Assembly: GCF_001484605.1 (NCBI RefSeq)
Contig: NZ_CP013747.1
Location: 1,736,001-1,800,000 of the forward strand
Origin: Pseudarthrobacter sulfonivorans
GTDB lineage: Bacteria; Actinomycetota; Actinomycetes; Actinomycetales; Micrococcaceae
Direction: 5' to 3'
DNA length: 64,000 nucleotides
The position numbers and the translations under genes were made by a program. The notes beneath the pieces are model-generated. The model was not told the DNA's origin. It saw only the letters and a program-made list of their open reading frames with translations, and made no database searches. Of this stretch, positions 17,516 to 25,569 are shown in pieces (position 1 is the stretch's first letter; each line of letters opens with the position of its first letter).

Positions 17516-19039
17516 TTACTTGGCGGGCGAGTAGTTGTAGATCGATGGAACGGCCTGCTGGACCTGCGGTTCCACGGTGATCTTGGAGTTGTGGTAGTAC
17601 ATCTGGTTGACCCGGTACAGCGGGGCGAACCACGCCTGCTCCACCACGTACTTGTTGACTTCCTGGGCCAGCTTGCCAGCGTCCTTGCCGCCCTTCTCGA
17701 CTGCATCGATCTTTGCCTGCAGCTCGGGAGTGGTGTTCTTGAACGGGTTGTAGAGGGCCTTCGTGGAGACGATCTGGTTGGTGGCAACCCACGGCTCACC
17801 TTGGAACAGCGAGAAGAAGATGGCGGTGAACTTCTGCGCTGAAATGTCCGTGGTATAGGTGTTGGTGATCGCGGCGCCGACGTTCAGGGTGATCCCGATA
17901 TCGGACAACTGCTGTTTGACCACCGCGAGCTGGGTTTCGAAGCCCGGGACAGCCGGGACGTCGAGGACGACGCCGGTTTCGTAGCCGGCTTCCTTCAGGA
18001 GCGCCTTACCCTTGGCCGGATCGTAGCTGTAGTAGTTCTCCAGCTCCTCAGTCCAGGCTCCGCTGGCCTTGCCGAACGGCTGCGAGGTCGGGGCGCCCTG
18101 GCCCATCAGGACCTGGTCCACAATCGTCTTGCGGTCAAAGGCGTAGTTGATGGCCTGGCGGACCTTGACGTTCCCCAGTGCGGGGTTCTTTGTACCGTCG
18201 CGGTCCATCAGCAGGAGACCCTGCCAGTCCACCTCGGTGGAGACCAGCTTCATCTTGGCGCCTTCGGCCTGCTTGCCGGTCTTGGGGTCCAGCAGCGTGG
18301 CGTCAACCTGTCCCGAAACCAGGGCGTTGGTCCTGGCGGTGCCGTCAATCAGGATCTTGAAGGTGATTTTCTCGAACTTCTGGAGGTCCTTGTTCCAGTA
18401 ATCCTTGCGGACCGTGAACACGGACTGTGAGTCCTTGACCGTGGCGGCCTTGTCCATCACGTACGGACCACTGCCCACGGGCTCGGTCTTGATACCCTCA
18501 GTGCCCAGCGCCTTCGGGCTCCCCATCAGGCCTGCGGCCTGGCTGAGGTAGAACTCCAGCGAGGGATCCGGGCTCTTAAGGTTCAGTTCGATCGTGTCGG
18601 CATCCACAACAGTGACGTCGGAGACGGCGGTCAGCTGTGCCATCTGCGGGCCGTTGGCCGTCTTGAAGTGGTCCAGGTTTGCCTTGGCTGCCTCGGCATC
18701 GAACTTGGCGCCATCGCTGAAGGTCACGTCCGTGCGAAGGTCCACGGTGAGCTTCGTGTTGGTGTCGTTGTACTTCCACTCTGTAGCCAGCATGGCGCTG
18801 AGCTTGCCGTCCGGTTCCCGCAGGATCAGGGAGTCGTACGCTGCCTGGTAAGGCTGGAGATAGTGACCGACGTGGGCCTGCGCCGGGTCCCAGGAGCGGA
18901 GTTCCTGAACGGCACCCAGTGTCAGCGAGGCTGTTTTGGCCGTACCGGTGCCACCCGCGGCACCGCCGCCGCACGCGGTCAGCGTCAGTGCTGCGCTGAC
19001 GAGAATGGCGGCAGCTGCCGCCTTGGGACCTAACTTCAT
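17516..19039 (-). CDS. ABC transporter solute-binding lipoprotein, peptide/nickel type (SBP_bac_5)
   Basis: A 507-residue extracellular lipoprotein. The first about 27 residues form a lipoprotein signal ending LTLTACGGG, with the Cys for lipid attachment. The body is a family 5 binding protein with LRSWDPAQAHVGHYLQPYQAAYDS near the mature start (motif only partly quoted in families) and INYAFDRKTIVDQ, typical of DppA-type proteins. A longer upstream frame contains the promoter, so the ATG at 19039 is used. It heads the operon of dppB, the dppCD fusion, dppF, an isomerase and an oxidoreductase. The ligand is probably a sugar acid oligomer or glycoside; a peptide is not excluded. Confidence 0.9.
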   Translation of the reverse strand: MKLGPKAAAAAILVSAALTLTACGGGAAGGTGTAKTASLTLGAVQELRSWDPAQAHVGHYLQPYQAAYDSLILREPDGKLSAMLATEWKYNDTNTKLTVDLRTDVTFSDGAKFDAEAAKANLDHFKTANGPQMAQLTAVSDVTVVDADTIELNLKSPDPSLEFYLSQAAGLMGSPKALGTEGIKTEPVGSGPYVMDKAATVKDSQSVFTVRKDYWNKDLQKFEKITFKILIDGTARTNALVSGQVDATLLDPKTGKQAEGAKMKLVSTEVDWQGLLLMDRDGTKNPALGNVKVRQAINYAFDRKTIVDQVLMGQGAPTSQPFGKASGAWTEELENYYSYDPAKGKALLKEAGYETGVVLDVPAVPGFETQLAVVKQQLSDIGITLNVGAAITNTYTTDISAQKFTAIFFSLFQGEPWVATNQIVSTKALYNPFKNTTPELQAKIDAVEKGGKDAGKLAQEVNKYVVEQAWFAPLYRVNQMYYHNSKITVEPQVQQAVPSIYNYSPAK

Positions 19040-19080
19040 TGTTGGCTCCTGAATCTGTGGAACGTGAGAGTTGCAAAGTC

Positions 19081-19108
19081 GGCCGGTGTGGCGTGGGCCA
19101 CACCGGCC
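19081..19108 (-). other. Stem-loop at the 5' end of the binding-protein mRNA
   Basis: A perfect 12-bp stem with a 4-nt loop. On the minus strand it lies 11 bp past the predicted -10 element and 42 bp before the start codon, so it would form at the very 5' end of the transcript. Such structures can stabilise mRNA. It could instead be a terminator for the upstream oxidoreductase gene. Confidence 0.6.
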
Positions 19109-19118
19109 TTCGAGATTC

Positions 19119-19157
19119 AGAGTACGCATAATTGCCAACTTTGGCAACCGATTGTCA
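19119..19157 (-). promoter_or_regulatory. Promoter with operator for the ABC importer operon
   Basis: Minus strand: -35 TTGCCA (19142-19147), 17-bp spacer, -10 TACTCT (19119-19124). The operator TGGCAACCGATTGTCA (19142-19157) contains the -35. It has the same layout as the promoters at 7.3, 10.3 and 21.2 kb. Confidence 0.75.
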
Positions 19158-19207
19158 ATATTGTTGCAATCTTGGCGAAAATGGCCGCGAATGAAACGTT
19201 CTAAGGG

Positions 19208-19223
19208 CTTCAACCGGTTGCCA
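19208..19223 (-). promoter_or_regulatory. Second LacI-type operator upstream of the ABC operon
   Basis: CTTCAACCGGTTGCCA matches the island operator in most positions. Its centre is 66 bp from the operator at 19142-19157, a spacing that could allow repressor looping. It begins just past the stop of the second Gfo/Idh gene. Confidence 0.62.
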
Positions 19224-19231
19224 TAAGGCGG

Positions 19232-20245
19232 TCAGGAAACTTTTGCCGCCGCGTCCGGGTAGCTCTGCCGGTAAATTTCCTTGACGATCCTCAGCGATTT
19301 TTCCGCTTCCTCAGGGTCGATCCAGAACGGACCCTCGTCACCGAGCCGGGCATAGAAGTCGCTGATGAGCAACTCATGCGAGACCCCCCAATAGCCGCGC
19401 CCACCGGACTCCACCACACGCTCGGGAACCACTTCAACGCGGCCGTCCGCATAGGTGACCGTCAGGTCCCCGCGAAGACTGAGCGTCGCTTTTTCCGTGA
19501 CGATGTCCAACGTAACCGGCGCGTTGACGGCGTTGGCGAGCGTGGCATAAAAGGCGCTGCGCGCACCGTTGGCGTGCCCGGCAACGAACTCCGCAGTGTC
19601 CTCCACCTCGATGGTTTCGCCCAGGAACCGGGTGGCCGCGTTGCCGGACAACGAAACGACGTCGCCCACCAGCCACTGCAGCAGGTCAACGGTGTGGATG
19701 GCCTGGTTCATCATGAGCCCGCCGCCGCCACCGTCCCAGGTACCCCGCCACGGCCGGCTGCGGTAGTAGTCGGCGTCACGGTGCCACAGCACCGTGGCTG
19801 AAGCCCCCGTTACAGCACCCAGCTCACCGGAGGAAAGCAGGGCATGCATGGCCTGGGAGGTGGCGTTGTAGCGGTTCTGAAAGCAGACCGCGATCTTGGC
19901 GGTGGACGCTTTCGCGGTCTCCACCAGCCGGTGGCCCTCCTCGAGCGTGTGCGCGAGCGGCTTTTCCACAATCACATTCACGCCACGCTCAAGGCAGTCC
20001 GCCGCGATCGAGGCATGCATGTTGTGCGGCGTCGTAATGTGCACAACATCCGGTCCGATGGCCTCAATCATGCTGAGGTGATCGGGGAATCCCGGGACGC
20101 CATAGGCGGCCACGGCTGCCGCGAGGCGGCCGGGATCTGAGTCACAGACCCCAGCCAGCCGCGCGCCGTCGAGCTTTGCGATTGCCTCAAAGTGGACTGC
20201 CGACACATCACCGCAACCAATAACTGCGGCCTTGAGGCCGGTCAC
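19232..20245 (-). CDS. Gfo/Idh/MocA family oxidoreductase
   Basis: A 337-residue NAD(P)-dependent oxidoreductase. Seen: AAVIGCGDVSAVHFEAI at the N-terminus, the EKP motif in VIVEKPLAH, and MMNQAIHTVDLLQWL in the C-terminal domain with the usual catalytic His. The GTG start overlaps the stop of the isomerase gene by 4 bp, so the two are co-translated. Only moderately similar to the oxidoreductase at 11.5 kb; both share the WRGTWDGGGGG/WRATWGGEGGG loop, which suggests related substrates. Confidence 0.88.
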   Translation of the reverse strand: MTGLKAAVIGCGDVSAVHFEAIAKLDGARLAGVCDSDPGRLAAAVAAYGVPGFPDHLSMIEAIGPDVVHITTPHNMHASIAADCLERGVNVIVEKPLAHTLEEGHRLVETAKASTAKIAVCFQNRYNATSQAMHALLSSGELGAVTGASATVLWHRDADYYRSRPWRGTWDGGGGGLMMNQAIHTVDLLQWLVGDVVSLSGNAATRFLGETIEVEDTAEFVAGHANGARSAFYATLANAVNAPVTLDIVTEKATLSLRGDLTVTYADGRVEVVPERVVESGGRGYWGVSHELLISDFYARLGDEGPFWIDPEEAEKSLRIVKEIYRQSYPDAAAKVS

Positions 20246-21102
20246 GAAAGTTCGATTCCGTTCTTGGCAGCAAGGACCGCGAAGGCGCGCGCGGCCATGC
20301 CGAAGGCAACCGGACCGGAGAAGCCGCCCAGTTTGTGGTGGCTGGCGAGGTGGGGTTCGAGTGAGGCAAAGCCTGCGTAACCGTCCGCCTTCAGGGCAGC
20401 AATGGTGGCGTCCAGTTCGCCGTCGCCGTGGCCGGAAGGCACAACCTCACCCGTGGCCATGATGGCGTCCTTGACCTGGAGGTATTCGAGGTAGGGGCGG
20501 AGCAAGGCGTAGCCATCGGTGTAGGGGCGGACGCCAACCTGGACGAAGTTGGCGTTGTCCCAGGCAATCCGCAGTGCGGGAGAGTCCACGGACTGCATGA
20601 TGTCCAGGACGCGCTGCGGCGTATCGCCGTAGATGTCCTTTTCGTTCTCGTGCAGGAGTACGACGCCGGCGGTTTCGGCTTCAGCGGCCAGTGCCCGCAT
20701 GCGCGTCAGGACGTCGTCGCGGATTTCCTCCGGCGTCTGGGCTTCGCTCCGGAAGAAGGAGAAGATCCGGATGTATTTGGTGTCCAAGCCCTTGGCCACG
20801 GAGATGATCTGGCGAAGGCGCTCCACCTCGTGCTCCACGGGCAGACTGATGTCCACCTTGCCGATGGGGCTGGCCACGGCTGAGACCTTCAGGCCCTTGG
20901 CGTCCAGGAGTTCCTTGAGATCGGCAACCTGCTCAGGCGTCATTTCTGAGACGTTGACGCCCCAGGCGCTGCGTACTTCGATGTAGTTTGCGCCGAGCGC
21001 CAGCAGGACAGCAGCCTGGATGGCAGGGTCCGTATCCACCTCGTCGCCGAATCCTGAGAGCGTCCAGACGGTGCTTGCTGCTTGGGTTGATGTTTCGGTC
21101 AC
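20242..21102 (-). CDS. Sugar phosphate isomerase/epimerase (TIM-barrel)
   Basis: A 286-residue xylose-isomerase-like TIM-barrel protein with metal-site motifs VLLHENEKDIYGDT and LRIAWDNANFVQVG, and LQVKDAI in place of the common VHxKD. I use the GTG at 21102, which has AAGGAG 7 nt upstream; a longer frame runs into the operator. It is first in a two-gene unit with the following oxidoreductase and has its own operator-controlled promoter. The substrate is not known; the context suggests a keto-sugar or uronate derivative. Confidence 0.85.
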   Translation of the reverse strand: MTETSTQAASTVWTLSGFGDEVDTDPAIQAAVLLALGANYIEVRSAWGVNVSEMTPEQVADLKELLDAKGLKVSAVASPIGKVDISLPVEHEVERLRQIISVAKGLDTKYIRIFSFFRSEAQTPEEIRDDVLTRMRALAAEAETAGVVLLHENEKDIYGDTPQRVLDIMQSVDSPALRIAWDNANFVQVGVRPYTDGYALLRPYLEYLQVKDAIMATGEVVPSGHGDGELDATIAALKADGYAGFASLEPHLASHHKLGGFSGPVAFGMAARAFAVLAAKNGIELS

Positions 21103-21190
21103 GGGAATCTCCTTAGGTACGCCCGCGACGGGACAGCCTAGTGCCGCTCCGGCGCGCGGGTGACTCAGTTCACAAAAAAGTGCTGCCCTA

Positions 21191-21229
21191 AGTCTAGACG
21201 CGTCAACTGTCAATGACAACCGATTGCCA
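21191..21229 (-). promoter_or_regulatory. Promoter with operator for the isomerase-oxidoreductase unit
   Basis: Minus strand: -35 TTGTCA (21214-21219), 17-bp spacer, -10 TAGACT (21191-21196). The operator TGACAACCGATTGCCA (21214-21229) contains the -35. It lies between this unit and the divergent LacI gene, so it may also influence the regulator. Confidence 0.75.
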
Positions 21230-21318
21230 AATGATTGCAGGCTGTGGCAATCTAGGAGCTACAGGGCTGTGGCAACCGTCACAAGCCCCCTGTCATCCCG
21301 TTCAGTGAGGAGCGCGCC

Positions 21319-22341
21319 ATGGCGATGCAAGCAGCCGGAACAGACCGCCCTGCCACCATCCACGACATCGCCGTGATCTGCGGGGTGGCCGCATCCACCG
21401 TGTCCCGTGCACTTTCCACTCCGGACCGGGTCAACATCCGGACCCGTGCCCGCATCGAAGCGGCGGCCGCCGAGCTGAACTACACGCCGAACAGCCAGGC
21501 GAAGGCCCTGAGCTCCGGCCGCACCGGTGCCGTCGGCGTCCTGGTGCCTGACATCACTAACCCTTTCTATTTTGACCTCATCCGTGGCACCCAGCTGCAG
21601 CTCAAGGCGGCTGGTTACACCCAGCTGCTCGTGGACACGGAAGAGTCCGACGAGGTAGAGGCCTCCACCGTGGAGCAGCTGCGCAAGAGCGCTGACGGAA
21701 TCATCGTCGCTGCGTCCAGGCTCAGCGATGAGGCGCTGCTGGCCGCAGCCGCCAAGATTCCCATGGTGACCATCAACCGCGACGTACCCGGCGTTCCCGC
21801 CGTCGTGATTGACACGCCGTCCGCCACCAGCCAGGCATTGGACCACCTGATTTCCCTCGGCCACACCCGCATCGCCTACATGGCCGGTCCACTCACGTCC
21901 CAATCCAGCACACTTCGATGGAATGCCTTGGCGGCCGCCGCCGAGGACCGCGGCGTGGATGTGCGCAGGCTGGGCCCGTTCGCCCCCAAGACACAATCAG
22001 GTGCCGCAGCAGCAGACGCGGCCGTGCATTCCGGTGTCACCGCCTGCATTGCCTTCAACGACCTCATCGCGATCGGCATGCTCCAGCGGCTGCGCGAACG
22101 CGGCATCCGGGTCCCGGAGGACATGAGCGTCGTGGGCTGCGACGACATCTTCGGCGCGGACTTCTGCAATCCCCCGCTGACCACCATGGCTTCCCCGATC
22201 GAACAGGCCGGCCGCGTGGCCGTGTCCATGCTCCTGGCCCAGCTCAACCCCCTGGCGGGCGGTGGCAGCCGCAGCCGTTCGCTGATGCCTACACATCTCA
22301 CCGTGCGCGGATCTACGGGGGCGGCACCGGCAACGCTGTAG
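21319..22341 (+). CDS. LacI-family transcriptional regulator
   Basis: A 340-residue LacI/GalR repressor with helix-turn-helix IHDIAVICGVAASTVSRALS (residues about 14-33), hinge, and an effector domain containing NPFYFDLIRGTQ and SVVGCDDIFGADF. GAGGAG lies 7-8 nt before the ATG. It is transcribed away from the isomerase/oxidoreductase unit, with an island-type operator between. Its recognition helix (STVSRALSTP) almost matches that of the LacI at 10.4 kb, so they are probably paralogues acting on the same or overlapping sites. Confidence 0.93.
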   Translation: MAMQAAGTDRPATIHDIAVICGVAASTVSRALSTPDRVNIRTRARIEAAAAELNYTPNSQAKALSSGRTGAVGVLVPDITNPFYFDLIRGTQLQLKAAGYTQLLVDTEESDEVEASTVEQLRKSADGIIVAASRLSDEALLAAAAKIPMVTINRDVPGVPAVVIDTPSATSQALDHLISLGHTRIAYMAGPLTSQSSTLRWNALAAAAEDRGVDVRRLGPFAPKTQSGAAAADAAVHSGVTACIAFNDLIAIGMLQRLRERGIRVPEDMSVVGCDDIFGADFCNPPLTTMASPIEQAGRVAVSMLLAQLNPLAGGGSRSRSLMPTHLTVRGSTGAAPATL

Positions 22342-22352
22342 CCCGGGGCCCT

Positions 22353-22398
22353 AAGTGTCCTTTCGCGCTGGGGTCCCCAAGTGTCCGTTCGCGCTGGG
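22353..22398. repeat. Direct repeat upstream of nadE
   Basis: A 20-mer, AAGTGTCC(T/G)TTCGCGCTGGG, occurs at 22353-22372 and 22379-22398 with one mismatch (26-bp period). A second pair, CGGGT(A/G)GACAC, follows at 22411-22421 and 22432-22442. This is non-coding space between the LacI gene and nadE. Confidence 0.65.
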
Positions 22399-22481
22399 CT
22401 GTGAGTGGCTCGGGTAGACACGTGCGTGTTTCGGGTGGACACAGTTGAGCGTTGTTGACAGCGCTGACTAGGCTGGATCAC

Positions 22482-23303
22482 ATGCGCGAACTCCAGGCCA
22501 CCATCATCGAAGAAATGGGCGTGCAGCCCCGGATCGACCCCCTTGGGGAGGTGCGCAAGCGGGTGGATTTCCTGAAGGATTACCTCCGGGCAACCCATAC
22601 CAAGGGCTTTGTCCTAGGGATCTCGGGCGGGCTGGACTCCTCCCTCGCCGGCAGACTGGCCCAGCTGGCCGTGGAGGAGCTTGAGGCCGAAGGCGTGGAG
22701 GCCAACTTCGTGGCGGTCCGCCTTCCGTACGGCGTCCAGCACGACGAGGACGACGCCCAGGCCGCCCTGGACTTCATCCAGGCCAAGACGGAATGGACCT
22801 TCAACATCTCGGCCGCCGTGGATGGCTTCGAGGACGAATTCGAGAAGACGGTGGGGAACGGCATCTCCGATTTCCACAAGGGAAACACCAAGGCACGCAC
22901 GCGGATGATCGCGCAGTACGCCCTGGCCGGCGAGCACAACTACCTGGTGATCGGCACCGACCACGGCGCAGAGTCCGTCACCGGGTTCTTCACGAAATTC
23001 GGCGACGGCGGCGCGGACATCCTGCCCCTGTTCGGCCTCAACAAACGCCAGAACCGCGAACTGCTGGCCGAACTGGGCGCCCCTGCCCGTGTCTGGGAAA
23101 AAGTACCCACCGCCGACCTCCTGGACGGCAGGCCCGGACGCACCGACGAGGACGAACTGGGAATCACGTACGACCAGATCGATGATTACCTCGAAGGCCG
23201 GGAGATCCCCGAAGCGGCAGCCGATCTGATCGAGCAGAAGTACCTCCGCACGCGCCACAAGCGCACCGTGCCGGTCACCATCTTCGATACGTGGTGGAAA
23301 TAG
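22482..23303 (+). CDS. nadE: NH3-dependent NAD+ synthetase
   Basis: A 273-residue NAD synthetase that amidates deamido-NAD+ with ammonia and ATP, the last step of NAD biosynthesis. Seen: the ATP pyrophosphatase P-loop [16 protein letters not shown] (about 47-62), [41 protein letters not shown] and the C-terminal [14 protein letters not shown]. There is no glutaminase domain, so it uses free ammonia as in E. coli NadE. The ATG at 22482 is chosen over an upstream TTG because it starts the conserved N-terminus. Confidence 0.96.
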   Translation: MRELQATIIEEMGVQPRIDPLGEVRKRVDFLKDYLRATHTKGFVLGISGGLDSSLAGRLAQLAVEELEAEGVEANFVAVRLPYGVQHDEDDAQAALDFIQAKTEWTFNISAAVDGFEDEFEKTVGNGISDFHKGNTKARTRMIAQYALAGEHNYLVIGTDHGAESVTGFFTKFGDGGADILPLFGLNKRQNRELLAELGAPARVWEKVPTADLLDGRPGRTDEDELGITYDQIDDYLEGREIPEAAADLIEQKYLRTRHKRTVPVTIFDTWWK

Positions 23304-23338
23304 ACTGAGCCGACGCACGCCCGGTCGGACTGTCAGCC

Positions 23339-23411
23339 GAACCGGGGCCCTTTGAACCCTGTCTGGACCGATCCCGCCCGAAATGCCGGCGTGCCCGTGT
23401 CAAAGTGCCCC
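23339..23411. repeat. Intergenic palindromic element, copy 1
   Basis: Two arms, GGGGCCCTTTGA (23344-23355) and TCAAAGTGCCCC (23400-23411), are near-complementary and enclose about 44 bases. A diverged direct copy lies at 24458-24531. The pair brackets the oxidoreductase gene. The shared right half reads TGCCGGCGTG(C/T)CCGTGTCAAA. Confidence 0.68.
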
Positions 23412-23436
23412 ACAACGGCCCTCGCGGCGCCTCGAG

Positions 23437-24342
23437 TTACGGGATGAGCACGAGCTTGCCCCGGACGTGTCCCGCCCGGCTGAGGCCCAGCGCCCGGGCC
23501 GCCTCGGTGAGGGGGATCCGCTCCTGGATGTCGAAACGAAGTTTCCCGTTGGCAGCAAGACGGGCCGCTTCCGTCGCCCGTCCGTCAAGCAACCGGACGG
23601 GGGCAATTCCTGCAGCGTTGGACTCTTTGCCGGGCACGGTGGTTACCGCGTTGCCGTGACCACCCAGAAGCTCGACCGTGGCCGCCGTCGTCTCTTCCCC
23701 GCCAAAGGTGTCCACGACAGCGGTGATGCTGCCCAGGGAGCGGACGCGCTCCACGAGGCCTTCGCCGTAGGCCACAGGTTCGGCTCCGAGCCCGCGCAGG
23801 TAGTCATGATTCTGCTCCGAGGCGGTACCAATGACGCGGGCGCCGAGGTCCCGGGCGATCTGGACGGATGCCGAGCCCACACCGCCCGCCGCGCCGTGGA
23901 TGAGGACGGTGTCCCCCACTTCGATGCCCAGCTGGACCAGGGCCGAATACGCCGCACCGCCCGCTATCGCCATGCAGGCCGCCTGCTCAAAATCGATGCC
24001 GGCCGGCTTCCGTGTCAGCTGGGCGGCCGGAAGGTTGGCCACGGCGCGGTAGCCTCCGGCGATGCCGTTCCAGATGACCTCGTCGCCCACATCGAACCCG
24101 GTCACGTCGGGGCCGACGGCGGTCACTGTCCCCGCAGCCTCACAGCCGGGAACGGCGGGGAGCTGCAACGGGAAGTAGGGTTCCAGGTAGCCCGCCACGA
24201 CATTCCAGTCCATCGGGTTGACGGCGATGGCACGGACGCCAACCTGCACCTCGCCAAGACCCGGGGATGACTGCTCTTCTTCGCCCGCGGTGACGACGTC
24301 CGGGCTACCAAAATGGTCGAAAGTCATTCTGATGCTTTTCAT
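23437..24342 (-). CDS. NADPH:quinone oxidoreductase-like zinc-independent MDR protein
   Basis: A 301-residue medium-chain dehydrogenase/reductase of the quinone oxidoreductase (QOR) branch. Seen: the N-terminal GroES-like fold with NPMDWNVVAGY and LPAVPGCEAAG, and the nucleotide-binding motif AAGGVGSASVQIARDLG. The Cys/His zinc ligands of alcohol dehydrogenases are absent. It probably reduces quinones or alkenals with NADPH. The ATG at 24342 has AAGGAG 10 nt upstream. It is a lone gene flanked on both sides by copies of the same intergenic palindromic element. Confidence 0.88.
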   Translation of the reverse strand: MKSIRMTFDHFGSPDVVTAGEEEQSSPGLGEVQVGVRAIAVNPMDWNVVAGYLEPYFPLQLPAVPGCEAAGTVTAVGPDVTGFDVGDEVIWNGIAGGYRAVANLPAAQLTRKPAGIDFEQAACMAIAGGAAYSALVQLGIEVGDTVLIHGAAGGVGSASVQIARDLGARVIGTASEQNHDYLRGLGAEPVAYGEGLVERVRSLGSITAVVDTFGGEETTAATVELLGGHGNAVTTVPGKESNAAGIAPVRLLDGRATEAARLAANGKLRFDIQERIPLTEAARALGLSRAGHVRGKLVLIP

Positions 24343-24457
24343 GAGGCTGCGCTCCTTAGGCTCGACGCGATTGCGGCCTATGCTGCCAGCATCTTGCACA
24401 TCGGATGTGTTCGCAAGCGCCTGCAGTTAGGTGAACTTGTCAGAGGTAGTCCGGGCC

Positions 24458-24531
24458 GAACCGGGGCACTTTGAGCCGCGGTTGGCGCGTATCGGCCTCT
24501 ATTTGCCGGCGTGTCCGTGTCAAACTGCCCC
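24458..24531. repeat. Intergenic palindromic element, copy 2
   Basis: Same organisation as the element at 23339-23411: GGGGCACTTTGA (24463-24474) and TCAAACTGCCCC (24520-24531) near-complementary, same orientation. The left arm of this copy is the exact reverse complement of the right arm of copy 1. Confidence 0.68.
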
Positions 24532-24587
24532 GCGAGGGCGCGCGCCCAGTCGAGGCATCGGGGAAACTCAGCGGCGACGGCCGTGAT

Positions 24588-25370
24588 TCAGCGGCCGGTC
24601 AGTGTTGAACTCAGTGTGGAGCTGATCCGGTGGGCTTCCTCCATCAGCAGTTTGCCCAGGAACTCCTGCCGTTCAGGCCGGAACCGGGGTTCGATGCCGG
24701 TGAGTGAAAGCGCACCCACCGGCCTGCCGAGCTGGTCGAACACGGCCGCCCCCATTCCCCAGCTGCCCTCCAGCACCAGGCCGGGGTTCACCGCAAAGCC
24801 ATGCAGCCGGGTCCGTTCCAGATTCCTGCGCACCACGTCCATGCGGTGGCCTGCCGCGAAGCTGCCGGCGTGCTGGTCCCAGCCGGACAGGATGGTTTCC
24901 TGTTCCTCGTCCGGGAGGAACGCCATGATGGCGGTCCCGGCCGAAGCCACACCCAGTGGAAAGCGGACTCCCTCATGCAGCACGAAGGAGCGCACCGGGA
25001 AGCTGCCCTCCTCCCGCAGCACGCAGACCGTCTCCTGGCCCCTGCGGATGGAATAGAACGCGCTCTCGCCGGTCTCCTCCGCCAGCCGGCGCAGGCTTGG
25101 CCGCGCCAGATCCTCAAACGGGAAGCGGGCCGCCGCCACTGATCCCAGCAGGAAAATCTCAGGGCCCAGGATCCAGTTTCCGCTGCGGGCATCGTGGTCC
25201 AGTAGGCCCTCCGCAGCAAGGGAGGCCAGGAGCCGGTGGACGGTGGGGCGGGTCAGCCCGGACTCCCGGACCAGCCCGGCAATCGAGCTGCCCTCCGGCT
25301 TCCGGCCGACAAGCCGGAGCAGTGATGCGACGCGGCCCACCACCTGCGCCCCTTGGACTGGATTCTTCAT
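24588..25370 (-). CDS. IclR-family transcriptional regulator
   Basis: A 260-residue IclR regulator: winged helix-turn-helix at the N-terminus (SIAGLVRESGLTRPTVHRLL) and an IclR effector domain with ESAFYSIRRGQETVCV, HEGVRFPLGVASAGTAIMAF and VGALSLTG. GTG and TTG starts lie 9-12 bp further up; the ATG at 25370 is a choice of convenience. It is divergent from the CoA-transferase/thiolase operon, with two matching palindromes between. IclR proteins such as PcaR/PcaU control the end of the beta-ketoadipate pathway, so it likely controls its neighbour and itself. Confidence 0.92.
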   Translation of the reverse strand: MKNPVQGAQVVGRVASLLRLVGRKPEGSSIAGLVRESGLTRPTVHRLLASLAAEGLLDHDARSGNWILGPEIFLLGSVAAARFPFEDLARPSLRRLAEETGESAFYSIRRGQETVCVLREEGSFPVRSFVLHEGVRFPLGVASAGTAIMAFLPDEEQETILSGWDQHAGSFAAGHRMDVVRRNLERTRLHGFAVNPGLVLEGSWGMGAAVFDQLGRPVGALSLTGIEPRFRPERQEFLGKLLMEEAHRISSTLSSTLTGR

Positions 25371-25396
25371 TCGGATCACCAACTCTCAAGAAATTC

Positions 25397-25409
25397 TCCA
25401 CAATGTGGA
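25397..25409. promoter_or_regulatory. Palindromic operator, IclR-proximal
   Basis: TCCACAATGTGGA is a perfect 6-bp inverted repeat about a central base, 27 bp upstream of the iclR-type ATG. It matches the palindrome at 25516-25528 in all but the central bases. Confidence 0.7.
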
Positions 25410-25515
25410 CACCTCAAAGCCTAGCGTCCACGCTGTGAAATATCTGCCTTGCGGGCAGGATTACGCCGTTGACCTACTTCCTTGAGCACCCTAGGCTCCT
25501 TCTTCAGGCCCTATG

Positions 25516-25528
25516 TCCACAAAGTGGA
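25516..25528. promoter_or_regulatory. Palindromic operator, CoA-transferase-proximal
   Basis: TCCACAAAGTGGA has 5-bp arms (TCCAC/GTGGA) and lies 41 bp upstream of the CoA-transferase ATG. Paired with the IclR-proximal site, 119 bp away centre to centre, it fits control of both divergent promoters by the IclR protein. Confidence 0.7.
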
Positions 25529-25569
25529 TAACCCGAATGGCTGTGCACGCTCGATGATGAGGAGACGGA

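Noticed and set aside
23437..24342. The oxidoreductase gene as a composite transposon because of flanking repeats
   Set aside because: The flanking elements are short, carry no transposase and are diverged; they look like intergenic repeats.
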